Shown: positions 17,101-24,945 of the stretch, one piece after another | Position numbering within the stretch: the stretch's first letter is position 1 | Layout of the letters: each line of letters begins with the position of its first letter | NCBI GenBank assembly: GCA_964022665.1 | Contig: CAXIDF010000003.1 | Span: forward strand, 62,001 to 126,000 | DNA: 64,000 nt | Direction of reading: 5' to 3' | Source of the DNA: Haliea sp964022665 | GTDB taxonomy: Bacteria > Pseudomonadota > Gammaproteobacteria > Pseudomonadales > Halieaceae | Made by a program: the position numbers and the translations under genes | Notes under the pieces: generated by a model | The model's database searches: none | Told to the model about the DNA's origin: nothing | What the model saw: the letters and a program-made list of their open reading frames with translations, nothing else

Positions 17101-17274
17101 GTGTTTGCCAGCGGTGCCGGTGCGTTCGGTCAGCGCTCGCTGGGCATTACCGTATTTGGCGGTATGCTCGCGGCGCTGCTGGTGGGCACGTTTTTCATTC
17201 CCGGTTTCTATGCGATTGTGCAAACCGCGCGCGAGCAGCTGAAACAGCGCCTGGGTATCGGCGCGCAGGATTAG
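14140..17274 (+). CDS. RND multidrug efflux permease (HAE1/AcrB-MexB family)
   Basis: A 1044-residue proton-driven drug exporter of normal family length, with twelve predicted membrane segments and two large periplasmic loops. The N-terminus MFSAFFIRRPKFALVIAI and the TM4 proton-relay pair in GVVVDDAILVIEN (two Asp) are intact. The family motifs GAPIEDAVNGVEDMLYMSS and RFRAVCMTAVSFILGILPLV are present. It is co-translated with the adaptor; no outer-membrane channel gene follows, so a TolC-type protein encoded elsewhere must complete the pump. The following gene is an AraC regulator on the same strand, not obviously linked. Confidence 0.95.
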   Translation: MFSAFFIRRPKFALVIAIVLTLLGTLALRLLPVNEYPPIAPPNIVVSGVYPGAAAEVVEMAVGAPIEDAVNGVEDMLYMSSKSANDGSYSLTITFAIGTDADMALVRVQNRVKLAEPTLPAEVTARGLQIVERAPDMLKIISFTSPDESLDYKFLSNYVKINVAGALSRVPGISGATVMGEADYAMRLWLDPDKMANRSLSVTDIQAALREQNVQVAAGKIGGPPFDQRMETEFTLRVKGRLQDVEEFENIVLRARPDGSAIYLRDVARVELGQSSYGFYGEISGRPAVNVALYQASDANALEVGKTVDALVADLAQAFPAGMAYQINYDTTRYVSTAVSQVLQSLLVAVLLVVLITFLFLGSLRATLVPAVTIPVSLVSSLAVLFLLGMSINTMTLFALILAIGVVVDDAILVIENCDRHLREDPELQPRDAALQTMREVGGAIIATTLVLLAVFLPVAALPGITGEMYRQFGVTICVAVVFSSINALTLSPALCALLLQRGGQRDAGWYRLFLAGFARVTGGYTRGVDWVLRKLLVVGLIFVAWMGALAVGVIATPTALVPDEDKGALLVNIQLPDAASLLRTRDAVRKVSDIIAADDAVQSVTEVTGFSILTGAMASNAATLFVVLKHWDDRQRAEELVFNVAQRINQQAFLRVPEAQVVAIAPPAIPGMGAVGGLELMLQDTLSRGPTELATVLNNFIVESNAQPALAGVFSTFRANVPQYFIDVDRVKAKNLGVPLSEVFLTLQAQLGSLYINDFNKFGQTYQVTMQADAPFRADLEGLEHFYVKSGSGEMVPLSTLVRSSLTLGPDVTQRYNLYRAATVRGSVTPGFSSGDGMRAFEAVAATLPAGYRVAWTGAAFQQQEAGNTALLGFGLALVFVYLFLVAQYESWSVPVAIILVVPMAIGGAIVALLLTGQALNLYAQIGLVLLIAMAAKNAILIVEFARQLREERGRSIVEAAAEAGRLRFRAVCMTAVSFILGILPLVFASGAGAFGQRSLGITVFGGMLAALLVGTFFIPGFYAIVQTAREQLKQRLGIGAQD

Positions 17275-17419
17275 CCCGGCTAGCCGGCAGGGTTTGCATC
17301 AGGCGCAAGGTTGGCGGCCCTTTGCGGCCATCGGGTGTGCTGGTCGCCGCCAGCGGGGCCACTTATACTTCCGGGGACTGTAAAGAGGTGGGCACGGTAT
17401 CAACACTGACGCACGCTAT

Positions 17420-18406
17420 ATGGCCTGGCTACTGGATTTTCTGGCAGGTGAAGGGCTCGACGCCGATGCGCTGGCGCGCGCCCACGGTATTGGTGTGGAG
17501 GCGTTATATCGCCCGGAAACGCGTATCAGCGACGCCAGTCACCGGGGTGTTCTGCGTGACGCGCAGGCGGCTTTCAAGGGCGGCTCGCTGGGCTTGCAAC
17601 TGGGCTTGCACCGTTCGATGGCCACGCTGGACCAGCTGGCTTACCTGATGATGAGCAGTGCCACGCTGCGCGAGTCCATTGAGCACGGCCTGCGCTTCCA
17701 GAATTACCCCGGCCGCTTCTCCGGCTTCCACCTGGTGACCGCATTCAGTGAAATCGAGGGGCAGGGTTGCTACCAGATCCACGCCCACGACGGCCTGGGG
17801 GATCTACGCCTGCTGGTGGTGGAGGAACTGCTGGCTGCCATTATCACCACCTCGCGTTGGGTACTGGGCCGGGCACTGCCCGTCATAGCGCTCAAGGTGG
17901 ATTATCCGGCGCCTGCCCACCGCGACGAATATGCGGCCATTTTCAACGCGCCCGTGCAGTTCGACAGCGCCGCCATACAGCTGTTTTTCAATGCCAATAT
18001 TCTGGATCAGGCGCTGCCCCATGCCAGCCCCCAGAGTGCCGCCCTCTATGCCCGGCTGTGCGAGGAAACCAGCATCAGTCGCAACCAGGGTGATATCGCC
18101 TGGCGCCTGTGGCGGATCATCGTCGATAACCTCGCAGAGCCCCCCAGCCTGGAGGCCTGTGCGGCCCTGTTGCACTGCAGCGTGCGCACGCTGAGCCGCA
18201 AATTGCAGGCCCAGGGTTGGCAGTACCAGCAGCTGGTTGATCAGGTGCGCGAAATCCATGCGCGTCGCTATCTCAGTCATCCGGGGCTTAGCGTCACGCA
18301 CATTGCGCATCAGCTGGGTTACGCCGACAGTTCCGGATTTCACCGCGCGTTCAAGAAATGGACAGGTCTCGCCCCCAGTGAGTACCGGGCCCGCCTGTTT
18401 TCCTGA
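17420..18406 (+). CDS. AraC-family regulator with N-terminal arabinose-binding-type domain (OruR/ArgR-like group)
   Basis: A 328-residue regulator. The N-terminal 200 residues match the Arabinose_bd domain of amino-acid/lipid-type AraC proteins (LGLQLGLHRSMATLDQLAYLMMSSATLRESIEHGLRF region). The C-terminus holds the AraC double HTH: SLEACAALLHCSVRTLSRKLQAQGW and SVTHIAHQLGYADSSGFHRAFKKWTGLAPSEYR. No good ribosome-binding site precedes ATG 17420, and the frame is open back to 17384. It lies upstream of the aldolase/dioxygenase pair on the same strand and is the likely local regulator, an inference from position. Confidence 0.9.
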   Translation: MAWLLDFLAGEGLDADALARAHGIGVEALYRPETRISDASHRGVLRDAQAAFKGGSLGLQLGLHRSMATLDQLAYLMMSSATLRESIEHGLRFQNYPGRFSGFHLVTAFSEIEGQGCYQIHAHDGLGDLRLLVVEELLAAIITTSRWVLGRALPVIALKVDYPAPAHRDEYAAIFNAPVQFDSAAIQLFFNANILDQALPHASPQSAALYARLCEETSISRNQGDIAWRLWRIIVDNLAEPPSLEACAALLHCSVRTLSRKLQAQGWQYQQLVDQVREIHARRYLSHPGLSVTHIAHQLGYADSSGFHRAFKKWTGLAPSEYRARLFS

Positions 18407-18588
18407 CCGGCTGATGGCGTAATCGGCCATGCAAGTGGCACTATTCGCCATGCCGGAAATCGTTCGCCTCACTATGCTTCACGGAATAATCCTGGCCCGG
18501 GTGGCCTGCCATGCCCAGAGGCCGGTTGAACCAGATCAGTTGTAGACTACAGTCAGTTCATTCTCTCGCCAGACGACGGAGTTGCGCC

Positions 18589-19359
18589 ATGAAAAAATAT
18601 GACGGTTTGAATCAGGGCATGATGGAGCGCTTCGCCCCCAAGCCCGGTCGATATGCTCTGCTGCCCGAGATGAGCGCGAAGGCCCAGGTGGCGCTGATGT
18701 GTCGCATGCTGTTTCGCGAGGGGTGGAACGAGCACATTGCCGGGCACATCACCTTGCGCCAGAGCGATGGCACCATACTGACCAACCCCTGGGAGCTGGC
18801 CTGGGATGAGCTGACCGCCAGCGATATCATGACGCTGGACGCCGCAGGCAACATCATCGATGGCGAATGGAATATCACGCCGGCCATTGGCCTGCACCTG
18901 CAGCTGCACGATCTGCGTCCCGATGTGCATGTGGTGATTCACAACCACACGCACTGGAGCGGCATCTGGGCAAATTTACAGCGCACGCCACCGATCTATG
19001 ACCAAACCGGCGCCCATTGCGGCCTGGAACTGCCGGTCTACAACGAATACAGCGGCACCTTCGAGGACGAGGCGACCACGCTGTCTGCCGCCGAAGCGCT
19101 GGGCGATTCCAAATGGGCGCTGCTGGCCAATCACGGTGCGCTGGTGGTGGGTAAAGACCTGCGCCAGGCGCACCTGCGTGTGATCACCCTGGAATGGCGC
19201 TGCAAACGCGCCTACGAAGTGGAGTTGCTCGGCGGCGCCGAACCCCTTAGCGACGAAGTCGTGGAAAAGGTCAGCATCACCGATGGCAATGGTTTCCCCT
19301 TCTGCTTTGAAGCCATGGCCCGTCGCGAATTGCGCCTGGACCCCAGCATTCTGGAATAG
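18589..19359 (+). CDS. Class II aldolase/adducin-family protein
   Basis: A 256-residue zinc-dependent aldolase-fold protein. The zinc-site motif HNHTHWSG (about residues 103-110) and the later His in LLANHGALVVG are present, as is the GHITLR segment. Family members cleave or epimerise sugar phosphates or, in many secondary clusters, decarboxylate or isomerise small substrates; nothing here fixes the substrate. The ATG at 18589 has GGAG seven bases upstream; the longer frame from 18511 is not conserved-looking. It ends nine bases before the dioxygenase gene, forming a two-gene operon. Confidence 0.9.
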   Translation: MKKYDGLNQGMMERFAPKPGRYALLPEMSAKAQVALMCRMLFREGWNEHIAGHITLRQSDGTILTNPWELAWDELTASDIMTLDAAGNIIDGEWNITPAIGLHLQLHDLRPDVHVVIHNHTHWSGIWANLQRTPPIYDQTGAHCGLELPVYNEYSGTFEDEATTLSAAEALGDSKWALLANHGALVVGKDLRQAHLRVITLEWRCKRAYEVELLGGAEPLSDEVVEKVSITDGNGFPFCFEAMARRELRLDPSILE

Positions 19360-19368
19360 GAAAACAGT

Positions 19369-20298
19369 ATGAGCCTTACAGTCAAACCGCTTGCCAACAT
19401 CGGCGCCGAGATCAGCGGCGTGAACATCAACGAGCCCGTTTCCGAGGCGCTGGCCAAGGAGTTGAAAGCCCTGTGGTATGAATACGGGGTGCTGCTCATC
19501 CGCGGCCAGAAGGTCACACCGGAGAGCCAGATCGCTTTCAGCCGCACCTTCGGCCCGCTGGAGATGCATCCGCTCAAGGCAAAGACATCGGAGGCCAATC
19601 CGGAGCTGTTTGTGCTGGAAAATGGCGGTGACAAGGACCAGTACTCCACGGCGTTCTACAAGGGCGAAAAGATTGTCGGCCGCCTGGACTGGCACATCGA
19701 CCTGCACTACACCGGCAAGCCCAACCACGGCGCACTGCTGACGGCGGTGACAGTGGCTGAAGAAGATGGCCTGACCGGCTTTGGCGACCTCGCCGCGGCC
19801 TACGATGCACTGGATGACGACACCAGGGCGCTGCTGGACAAGCTGGAAGTGGCCTACAGTTTCAGCATGCAGCGGCGCCACATGCGCTATGTTGACCTCG
19901 AAGGGTACGAGCCCGGCCCCTACAGCCCACGGAAGCCATCAGATATCGGCTTCCCGGATTTCCCCGACGCGGTCTACCCGGCCGCACACAACCATCCCGT
20001 AACCGGTCGCAAGGTGCTGGGCATTGTTGAGCAGTTCCTCGACCGGGTGATCACCCCGCAGCAGTTCGGCCTGTCCAACGATGAAGCCATTGAGCTGCTC
20101 GAGATGCTGGTGGCACACACGCGCAAGCCGGAGTTCCATTACTTTCACAAATGGGAAGAGGGCGATCTGGTACTCTGGGACAACTGGCGCATCATGCACT
20201 GCGCCACAGGGACCAAACCCGGGGTGCGTCGCGTCATCAACCGCACCACCATCGAGGGCAATACCATGCTCGGGCGTGTGCTGATGGGTGAGCGATAG
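19369..20298 (+). CDS. TauD/TfdA-family Fe(II)/2-oxoglutarate dioxygenase
   Basis: A 309-residue alpha-ketoglutarate-dependent dioxygenase of normal length. The iron facial triad is visible: His and Asp in LDWHIDLHY (about residues 106-108) and the distal His in LWDNWRIMHCATG (near 275). The 2-oxoglutarate-binding Arg follows in GVRRVINRT. Such enzymes hydroxylate or oxidatively cleave sulfonates, aryloxyacids and similar compounds. Pairing with a class II aldolase suggests that hydroxylation creates a product the aldolase then cleaves; the substrate is unknown. Confidence 0.92.
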   Translation: MSLTVKPLANIGAEISGVNINEPVSEALAKELKALWYEYGVLLIRGQKVTPESQIAFSRTFGPLEMHPLKAKTSEANPELFVLENGGDKDQYSTAFYKGEKIVGRLDWHIDLHYTGKPNHGALLTAVTVAEEDGLTGFGDLAAAYDALDDDTRALLDKLEVAYSFSMQRRHMRYVDLEGYEPGPYSPRKPSDIGFPDFPDAVYPAAHNHPVTGRKVLGIVEQFLDRVITPQQFGLSNDEAIELLEMLVAHTRKPEFHYFHKWEEGDLVLWDNWRIMHCATGTKPGVRRVINRTTIEGNTMLGRVLMGER

Positions 20299-20382
20299 CA
20301 AAAGCGAAACGCCGGTAGCTGGGGTCGCCCAGGGTAGTTGGTTCCCTTCTGGGCGCTATGATGGTTCCCGGTGGGTGGCCCC

Positions 20383-20405
20383 GCGGCGGTCAGTCGCTCC
20401 GCCGC
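20383..20405. terminator. Hairpin between convergent dioxygenase and rep genes
   Basis: GCGGCGG (20383-20389) pairs perfectly with CCGCCGC (20399-20405) across a nine-base loop in the convergent gap. There is no T-run on either side, so termination is only suggested. Confidence 0.35.
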
Positions 20406-20432
20406 AGCGAGTGCCGCGCGTGCCCTTTTACT

Positions 20433-22430
20433 TCAGGCAAACAGCGACTTCAGGCTACTCAGGGTTTCCGTGGCACGCTGTTCATTGGCTTCGGCGGTGT
20501 CGGCATCGCCGCCCTGCCATTGCAGGTCTTCCGCGGGCAGCTCATGGAGGAAGCGACTGGGTTCGCAGCGCAGCTGTTCGCCGTACTGGCGGCGTTTCAG
20601 CGCCATGGTCATGGTCAGGGTCTCGCGGGCACGGGTAATGCCGACGTAGGCCAGCCGTCGCTCTTCCGCGATATTGTCCTCTTCGATGCTCACCCGGTGC
20701 GGCAGCAGGTTTTCCTCCATGCCGATAATGAACACGTGGGGAAACTCCAGCCCCTTGGAGGCGTGCAGGGTCATCAGCTGTACGCTGTCCGGCCCCGCCT
20801 TTTCCTCTTCCTGTTGCTCCAGCAGGTCGCGCAGCAGCAGGCGGCTCACGGCTTCATCCAGGCCGATGTCTTCGTCGCGCGTCACCCGCTCCAGGCTGTC
20901 GATCAGAAACGTGACGTTGCCCATGCGACGCTCGGCGACATCTTCACTCGAGCTGATTTGCAGTAGCCAGTCCGCATAGTCGATATCCCGCACCAGTTGG
21001 CGAATGACGCCAATGCCGTCACCGCCGGCGCTGCGCCGGCGCAGTACGCCCAGCCACTGGTTGAATTCCCGCAACCGTTTCAGGCCGGCCTCCGGCAGGG
21101 TGCTGGCATCAACGTGCTGCAGCGCCTGGCTCAGGCTGCAGTGTCGTTGCGTGGCGCAGGTGCCCAGTGCCTCGAGCGTGGAAGGGCCCAGCTTGCGGCG
21201 CGGCACGTTGGCGATGCGCAGGAAGGCGTTGTCGTCGTTCTCGTTCACCAGCAGCCGCAGGTAGGCCATGATGTCCTTCACTTCGTTGCGGGCAAAGAAT
21301 GAGGTGCCCCCGCTCAAGTGGTAGGGCACCTGCTGCTGTTGCAGCGCCAGTTCCAGCAGGCGGGACTGGTGGTTGCCGCGGTAGAGAATGGCGTAGTCGC
21401 CGAAGCGGGTGCGTTTGCGCAGCTTGTGGTCGAGGATCTCGGCCACCACCTGGTCCACTTCCTGTTGCTCGTCGGCGCAGCGCAACACACGCAGGGGCTC
21501 GCCGGCCCCCAGTTCGCTCCACAGCTGTTTCTCGAACACGTGTTCGTTGTTGGCGATGAGCGTGTTGGCCGCCTTGAGAATACGCGCGGTGGAGCGGTAG
21601 TTCTGCTCCAGCTTGACCAGCTTCAGGCCGCGGAAGTCGGTTTGCAGCTGCACCAGGTTTTCCGGGCGTGCGCCGCGCCAGGCGTAGATCGACTGGTCAT
21701 CGTCACCGACCACGGTGAGCGCGCCGCGCAGGCCCACCAGCTGGCGTACCAGCAGGTACTGGCTGGCATTGGTGTCCTGGTACTCGTCCACCAGCAGGTA
21801 GTGCAAACGGTTCTGCCATTTCTCGAGTATGTCGGGCTGGTGTTCGAAGAGCACCGTGGGTAGCAGAATGAGGTCGTCAAAATCCAGCGCGTTGAAGGCT
21901 TTCAGTGCGCGGCGGTAGCGCTGGTAGGCCTGGGCGAACAGTATGTCGGCCGGTGAACTGGCCTGCGCCAGGGCGGCTTCGGGCAACAGGCGGTCGTTCT
22001 TCCAGTTGGAGATGCGCTGCTGGATAAGCCCGGCCTGGTCGCCCTCGGCCCCGTGCTCCTGAATCAGCAGATCGTGAATCAGTTTACGGCTGTCCTCGCC
22101 ATCGAAGATGGAAAACCCGGCTTTCATACCCAGGGCCTTGCGCTCTTCGCGGATGATTTTCAGCCCGAGCTGGTGAAAGGTGCTCACGGTGAGTCCTTCC
22201 GAGGCCTGGGCGCCGAGCAAGCTGCCGACCCGTTCTTTCATTTCCCGGGCCGCCTTGTTGGTGAAGGTCACCGCGGCGATGCGGTCGGCCCGAATGCCAC
22301 AATCCTGCACCAGGTAGGCGATTTTGCGGGTGATCACGCTGGTCTTGCCGCTGCCGGCACCCGCGAGTACCAGCAGGGGGCCGTCGATGTAGCGCACAGC
22401 CTCGCGCTGGCGTGGGTTGAGCTGGGTCAC
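20433..22430 (-). CDS. rep: ATP-dependent DNA helicase Rep
   Basis: A 665-residue superfamily 1A 3'-5' helicase that clears proteins from DNA ahead of replication forks. Motifs in order: Q motif LNPRQREAV, Walker A AGAGSGKT, motif Ia TFTNKAAREM, Walker B DEYQDTN, motif III GDDDQSIYAWRGA, motif IV EQNYRST, motif V LMTLHASKGLEF and motif VI VGITRARETL. Length and the N-terminus MTQLNPRQREAVRYIDGPLLVLAG fit Rep rather than UvrD (about 720 residues). It is transcribed alone and is divergent from phoX. Confidence 0.97.
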   Translation of the reverse strand: MTQLNPRQREAVRYIDGPLLVLAGAGSGKTSVITRKIAYLVQDCGIRADRIAAVTFTNKAAREMKERVGSLLGAQASEGLTVSTFHQLGLKIIREERKALGMKAGFSIFDGEDSRKLIHDLLIQEHGAEGDQAGLIQQRISNWKNDRLLPEAALAQASSPADILFAQAYQRYRRALKAFNALDFDDLILLPTVLFEHQPDILEKWQNRLHYLLVDEYQDTNASQYLLVRQLVGLRGALTVVGDDDQSIYAWRGARPENLVQLQTDFRGLKLVKLEQNYRSTARILKAANTLIANNEHVFEKQLWSELGAGEPLRVLRCADEQQEVDQVVAEILDHKLRKRTRFGDYAILYRGNHQSRLLELALQQQQVPYHLSGGTSFFARNEVKDIMAYLRLLVNENDDNAFLRIANVPRRKLGPSTLEALGTCATQRHCSLSQALQHVDASTLPEAGLKRLREFNQWLGVLRRRSAGGDGIGVIRQLVRDIDYADWLLQISSSEDVAERRMGNVTFLIDSLERVTRDEDIGLDEAVSRLLLRDLLEQQEEEKAGPDSVQLMTLHASKGLEFPHVFIIGMEENLLPHRVSIEEDNIAEERRLAYVGITRARETLTMTMALKRRQYGEQLRCEPSRFLHELPAEDLQWQGGDADTAEANEQRATETLSSLKSLFA

Positions 22431-22602
22431 GTGGGTGTCTTTCAGGTGCTGCCTATGGCTGCGCAGTGTAGCAGGATTTTTCCATCATCCGTGCCCGTGG
22501 CGTTTCCCGGGGCGCAATACTTTGGTCATACTTGCGGTTTACCGTGCCGCCACAGGTCTACTGATAGCGCGCCGCGCGCACTGCCTCACTGCTGGAGTTT
22601 CC

Positions 22603-24642
22603 ATGCCTGAACGTTTTATTCCCGGCCACGCCGACCCGTCCTTTGCCGCGAATGAAGAACCGCCGCGCGAGCCGGTGCCACAACCCGACTTTCAGCGGGT
22701 GGTAAGTGCTCGCTATCAGCGCCGGGATGTCCTGCGCGGAGGCGTTGGGCTGGCCCTGGGCGCAATGTTCGGTGGCCTGTGGCCGGCGCGAACAGTGCAG
22801 GCGTCTGCGGCCGCTGGTCCCCGGTCCGTCTCTTCCCGCCTGGGGTTTTCAGCGGTGGCCGCGGGCAACGCGGACACGGTGGTGGTGCCGCCGGGTTATC
22901 GTGTGCAGGTGCTGTTGCCCTGGGGTGAGCCGCTATGTGGTGAGTACCCTGCTTTCTCTTCGAGTAACGGCGCCGCGGAGCAGGCTCAGCAGATGGGCTC
23001 GCATCACGATGGCATGCATTTCTTTCCGCTGGCGGGCAGCTCGTCTGAAGGTCTGCTGGTGATGAACCACGAGTACGCGGAGCCGCGGTTTCTGCATGGG
23101 GGCGCAACAGGGCTGGAGCTCAACGCGTTTGATGTTCCGCTGCGGGCAGACGGCAGCCGCGACCCGGAGCAAGTGCTCAAGGAAATTCATGCCCATGGCG
23201 TGAGTGTGGCGCATATTCGGCGCGATGCACACGGCCTTTGGCAACTGGTGCGCGACGCCCGCAACCGGCGCATTACCGCGGCTACGCCCATGGCCATCAG
23301 CGGGCCGCTGCGCGGAGACCCGCGCCTGTATACGGCGTGGAACCCGGATGGCACGCAGGCGCGCGGTACGCTCAATAACTGTGCTCACGGTGTGACCCCC
23401 TGGGGCACCTATCTGGCCTGCGAAGAAAACTGGCGTTATTACTTCGTGCGCGACGCGGGCCCCGCGCCGGTATCGTTGACCCGCTACGGCGTGGAACCAC
23501 TCAGTGCATGGCGTTGGCACTTGGCCGCGGGCAATGCAACAGAAGACCCCGGCCAGTTCGCGCGGTTCGATGCCAGCCGGCGCGCGGAGTCGGCCGAGGG
23601 CGATTTCCGCAATGAGCCCCATGCCTTTGGCTGGGTGGTGGAAATCGACCCCTTTGATCCACAGAGCGTACCCGTGAAACGCACTCACCTCGGGCGTTTT
23701 GCGCATGAAGGAGTCATCTTTGCGCCCGCTGTGGAAGGCCGTCCCCTGACTCTGTACTCCGGCGATGATGCCCGGTTCGAATACATCTACAAATTTGTGT
23801 CGAGCCGCCCGTACCACGCCGCCTCCGCCGACGGCTCGCTACTCGACGAGGGAACACTGTATGCAGCGCGCTTTTCCAGCGATGGCAGCGGCGAGTGGCT
23901 GGCGCTGGTGCCGGGTAAAAACGGGCTGACGGCGGCGAATGGCTTTGCCACGGTTTCCGATATTCTGCTCAACACGCGTGGGGCGGCAGACCTGGCGGGG
24001 GCCACCCCGATGGATCGCCCCGAATGGGGGGCGCTGGACCCGGCAACGGGGCAGGTGTACTTCAGCCTGACCAAGAATGAACGACGCACGCCGGAGCAGG
24101 CGAGTGGGCCGAACCCGCGCGCCCGCAATGCGCACGGCCAGATTGTGCGCTGGCGCGAGGCCGCGGATGACCACACGGCAACAACGTTCGAGTGGGAGCT
24201 TTTTTTGCTGGCGGGCAAAGCGCGGCAGGGCCGTGACCTGGAGGGGCAGCCGCTGTCGCAGGATAGCAGTTTCTCCAACCCCGACGGACTCTGGTTCGAC
24301 GCTGACAGGCGCCTGTGGATACAAACGGATATCTCGGACGAAAACCTCAATAAAAAAGGGTGGTCTGCATTTGGCAATAATGCCCTGCTGGCGGCAGACC
24401 CGGATACCGGCGAGGTCAGGCGCTTTATGGTCGGGCCTCGCGGCGCTGAGATCACCGGCTGCGTTGGCACACCCGATGGGTCCACCCTGTTTGTGAATGT
24501 CCAGCACCCCGGGGCGTCTACCAGTGCCAACGACTTTGCCCGCGGTCGCCTGCAGAGTTACTGGCCCGACGGCGGCCCTGCGATGCCGCGCTCGGCTACG
24601 CTGGTAATCACACGGGAGGACGGGGGTGTGGTCGGCGCTTGA
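22603..24642 (+). CDS. phoX: PhoX-family secreted phosphatase (DUF839)
   Basis: A 679-residue exported protein of the PhoX/DUF839 family, calcium- and iron-dependent alkaline phosphatases. The N-terminus carries a twin-arginine signal in YQRRDVLRGGVGLALGAMFGG preceded by a polar 40-residue lead, which is typical of PhoX. Diagnostic segments are MNHEYAEPRFLH, LNNCAHGVTPWGTYLACEENWRYYF, GRFAHEGVIF, DGLWFDADRRLWIQTD and CVGTPDGSTLFVNVQHPG. ATG 22603 follows GGAG at seven bases; the longer frame runs into rep. It probably releases phosphate from organic esters in the periplasm or medium. Confidence 0.93.
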   Translation: MPERFIPGHADPSFAANEEPPREPVPQPDFQRVVSARYQRRDVLRGGVGLALGAMFGGLWPARTVQASAAAGPRSVSSRLGFSAVAAGNADTVVVPPGYRVQVLLPWGEPLCGEYPAFSSSNGAAEQAQQMGSHHDGMHFFPLAGSSSEGLLVMNHEYAEPRFLHGGATGLELNAFDVPLRADGSRDPEQVLKEIHAHGVSVAHIRRDAHGLWQLVRDARNRRITAATPMAISGPLRGDPRLYTAWNPDGTQARGTLNNCAHGVTPWGTYLACEENWRYYFVRDAGPAPVSLTRYGVEPLSAWRWHLAAGNATEDPGQFARFDASRRAESAEGDFRNEPHAFGWVVEIDPFDPQSVPVKRTHLGRFAHEGVIFAPAVEGRPLTLYSGDDARFEYIYKFVSSRPYHAASADGSLLDEGTLYAARFSSDGSGEWLALVPGKNGLTAANGFATVSDILLNTRGAADLAGATPMDRPEWGALDPATGQVYFSLTKNERRTPEQASGPNPRARNAHGQIVRWREAADDHTATTFEWELFLLAGKARQGRDLEGQPLSQDSSFSNPDGLWFDADRRLWIQTDISDENLNKKGWSAFGNNALLAADPDTGEVRRFMVGPRGAEITGCVGTPDGSTLFVNVQHPGASTSANDFARGRLQSYWPDGGPAMPRSATLVITREDGGVVGA

Positions 24643-24945
24643 GGTAACAGGCGCAATGGCGGCGTAAAGCGCCGTAGAATCGAGGGTCGCTCGCGTATCG
24701 AATTCACTCCAACTCCCCGCAGTTGGCAGGGCGTCGATGTCTGCTTATTCCAAAAACTTTCTTATCGTGCCTCGCTTATGGCGACCTGCCTATGCCCGGT
24801 TTAATTATTTGTGACCGTATACCTATTCATATTTGTGTGATTATGGTTATATCGAGCGTGAGGTATGTCGTAGTGACGAGGCTTCCCCTGGCCGATGGTG
24901 CGCGCGGCCCCCCTAGACCCATGACAAGCCAGAAAGGAACAGCAT
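24643..24945. other. Intergenic region upstream of the peptide-use island
   Basis: No gene was found in these 303 bases. An AT-rich core at about 24800-24875 stands out against the GC-rich surroundings and probably holds the promoter of the esterase-like gene, but I could not assign boxes with confidence. The ribosome-binding site AAAGGAAC lies just before 24946. Confidence 0.5.

Noticed and set aside
13828..17223. A 1131-residue open frame on the minus strand opposite the RND pump
   Set aside because: Its composition is His/Arg/Gln-rich repeat-like sequence with no domain, and it mirrors the codon bias of the real permease gene, which has every family motif.
17277..17288. CCGGCTAGCCGG palindrome after the RND pump, considered as a terminator
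   Set aside because: The stem is only four base pairs with a CTAG loop and no T-run follows.
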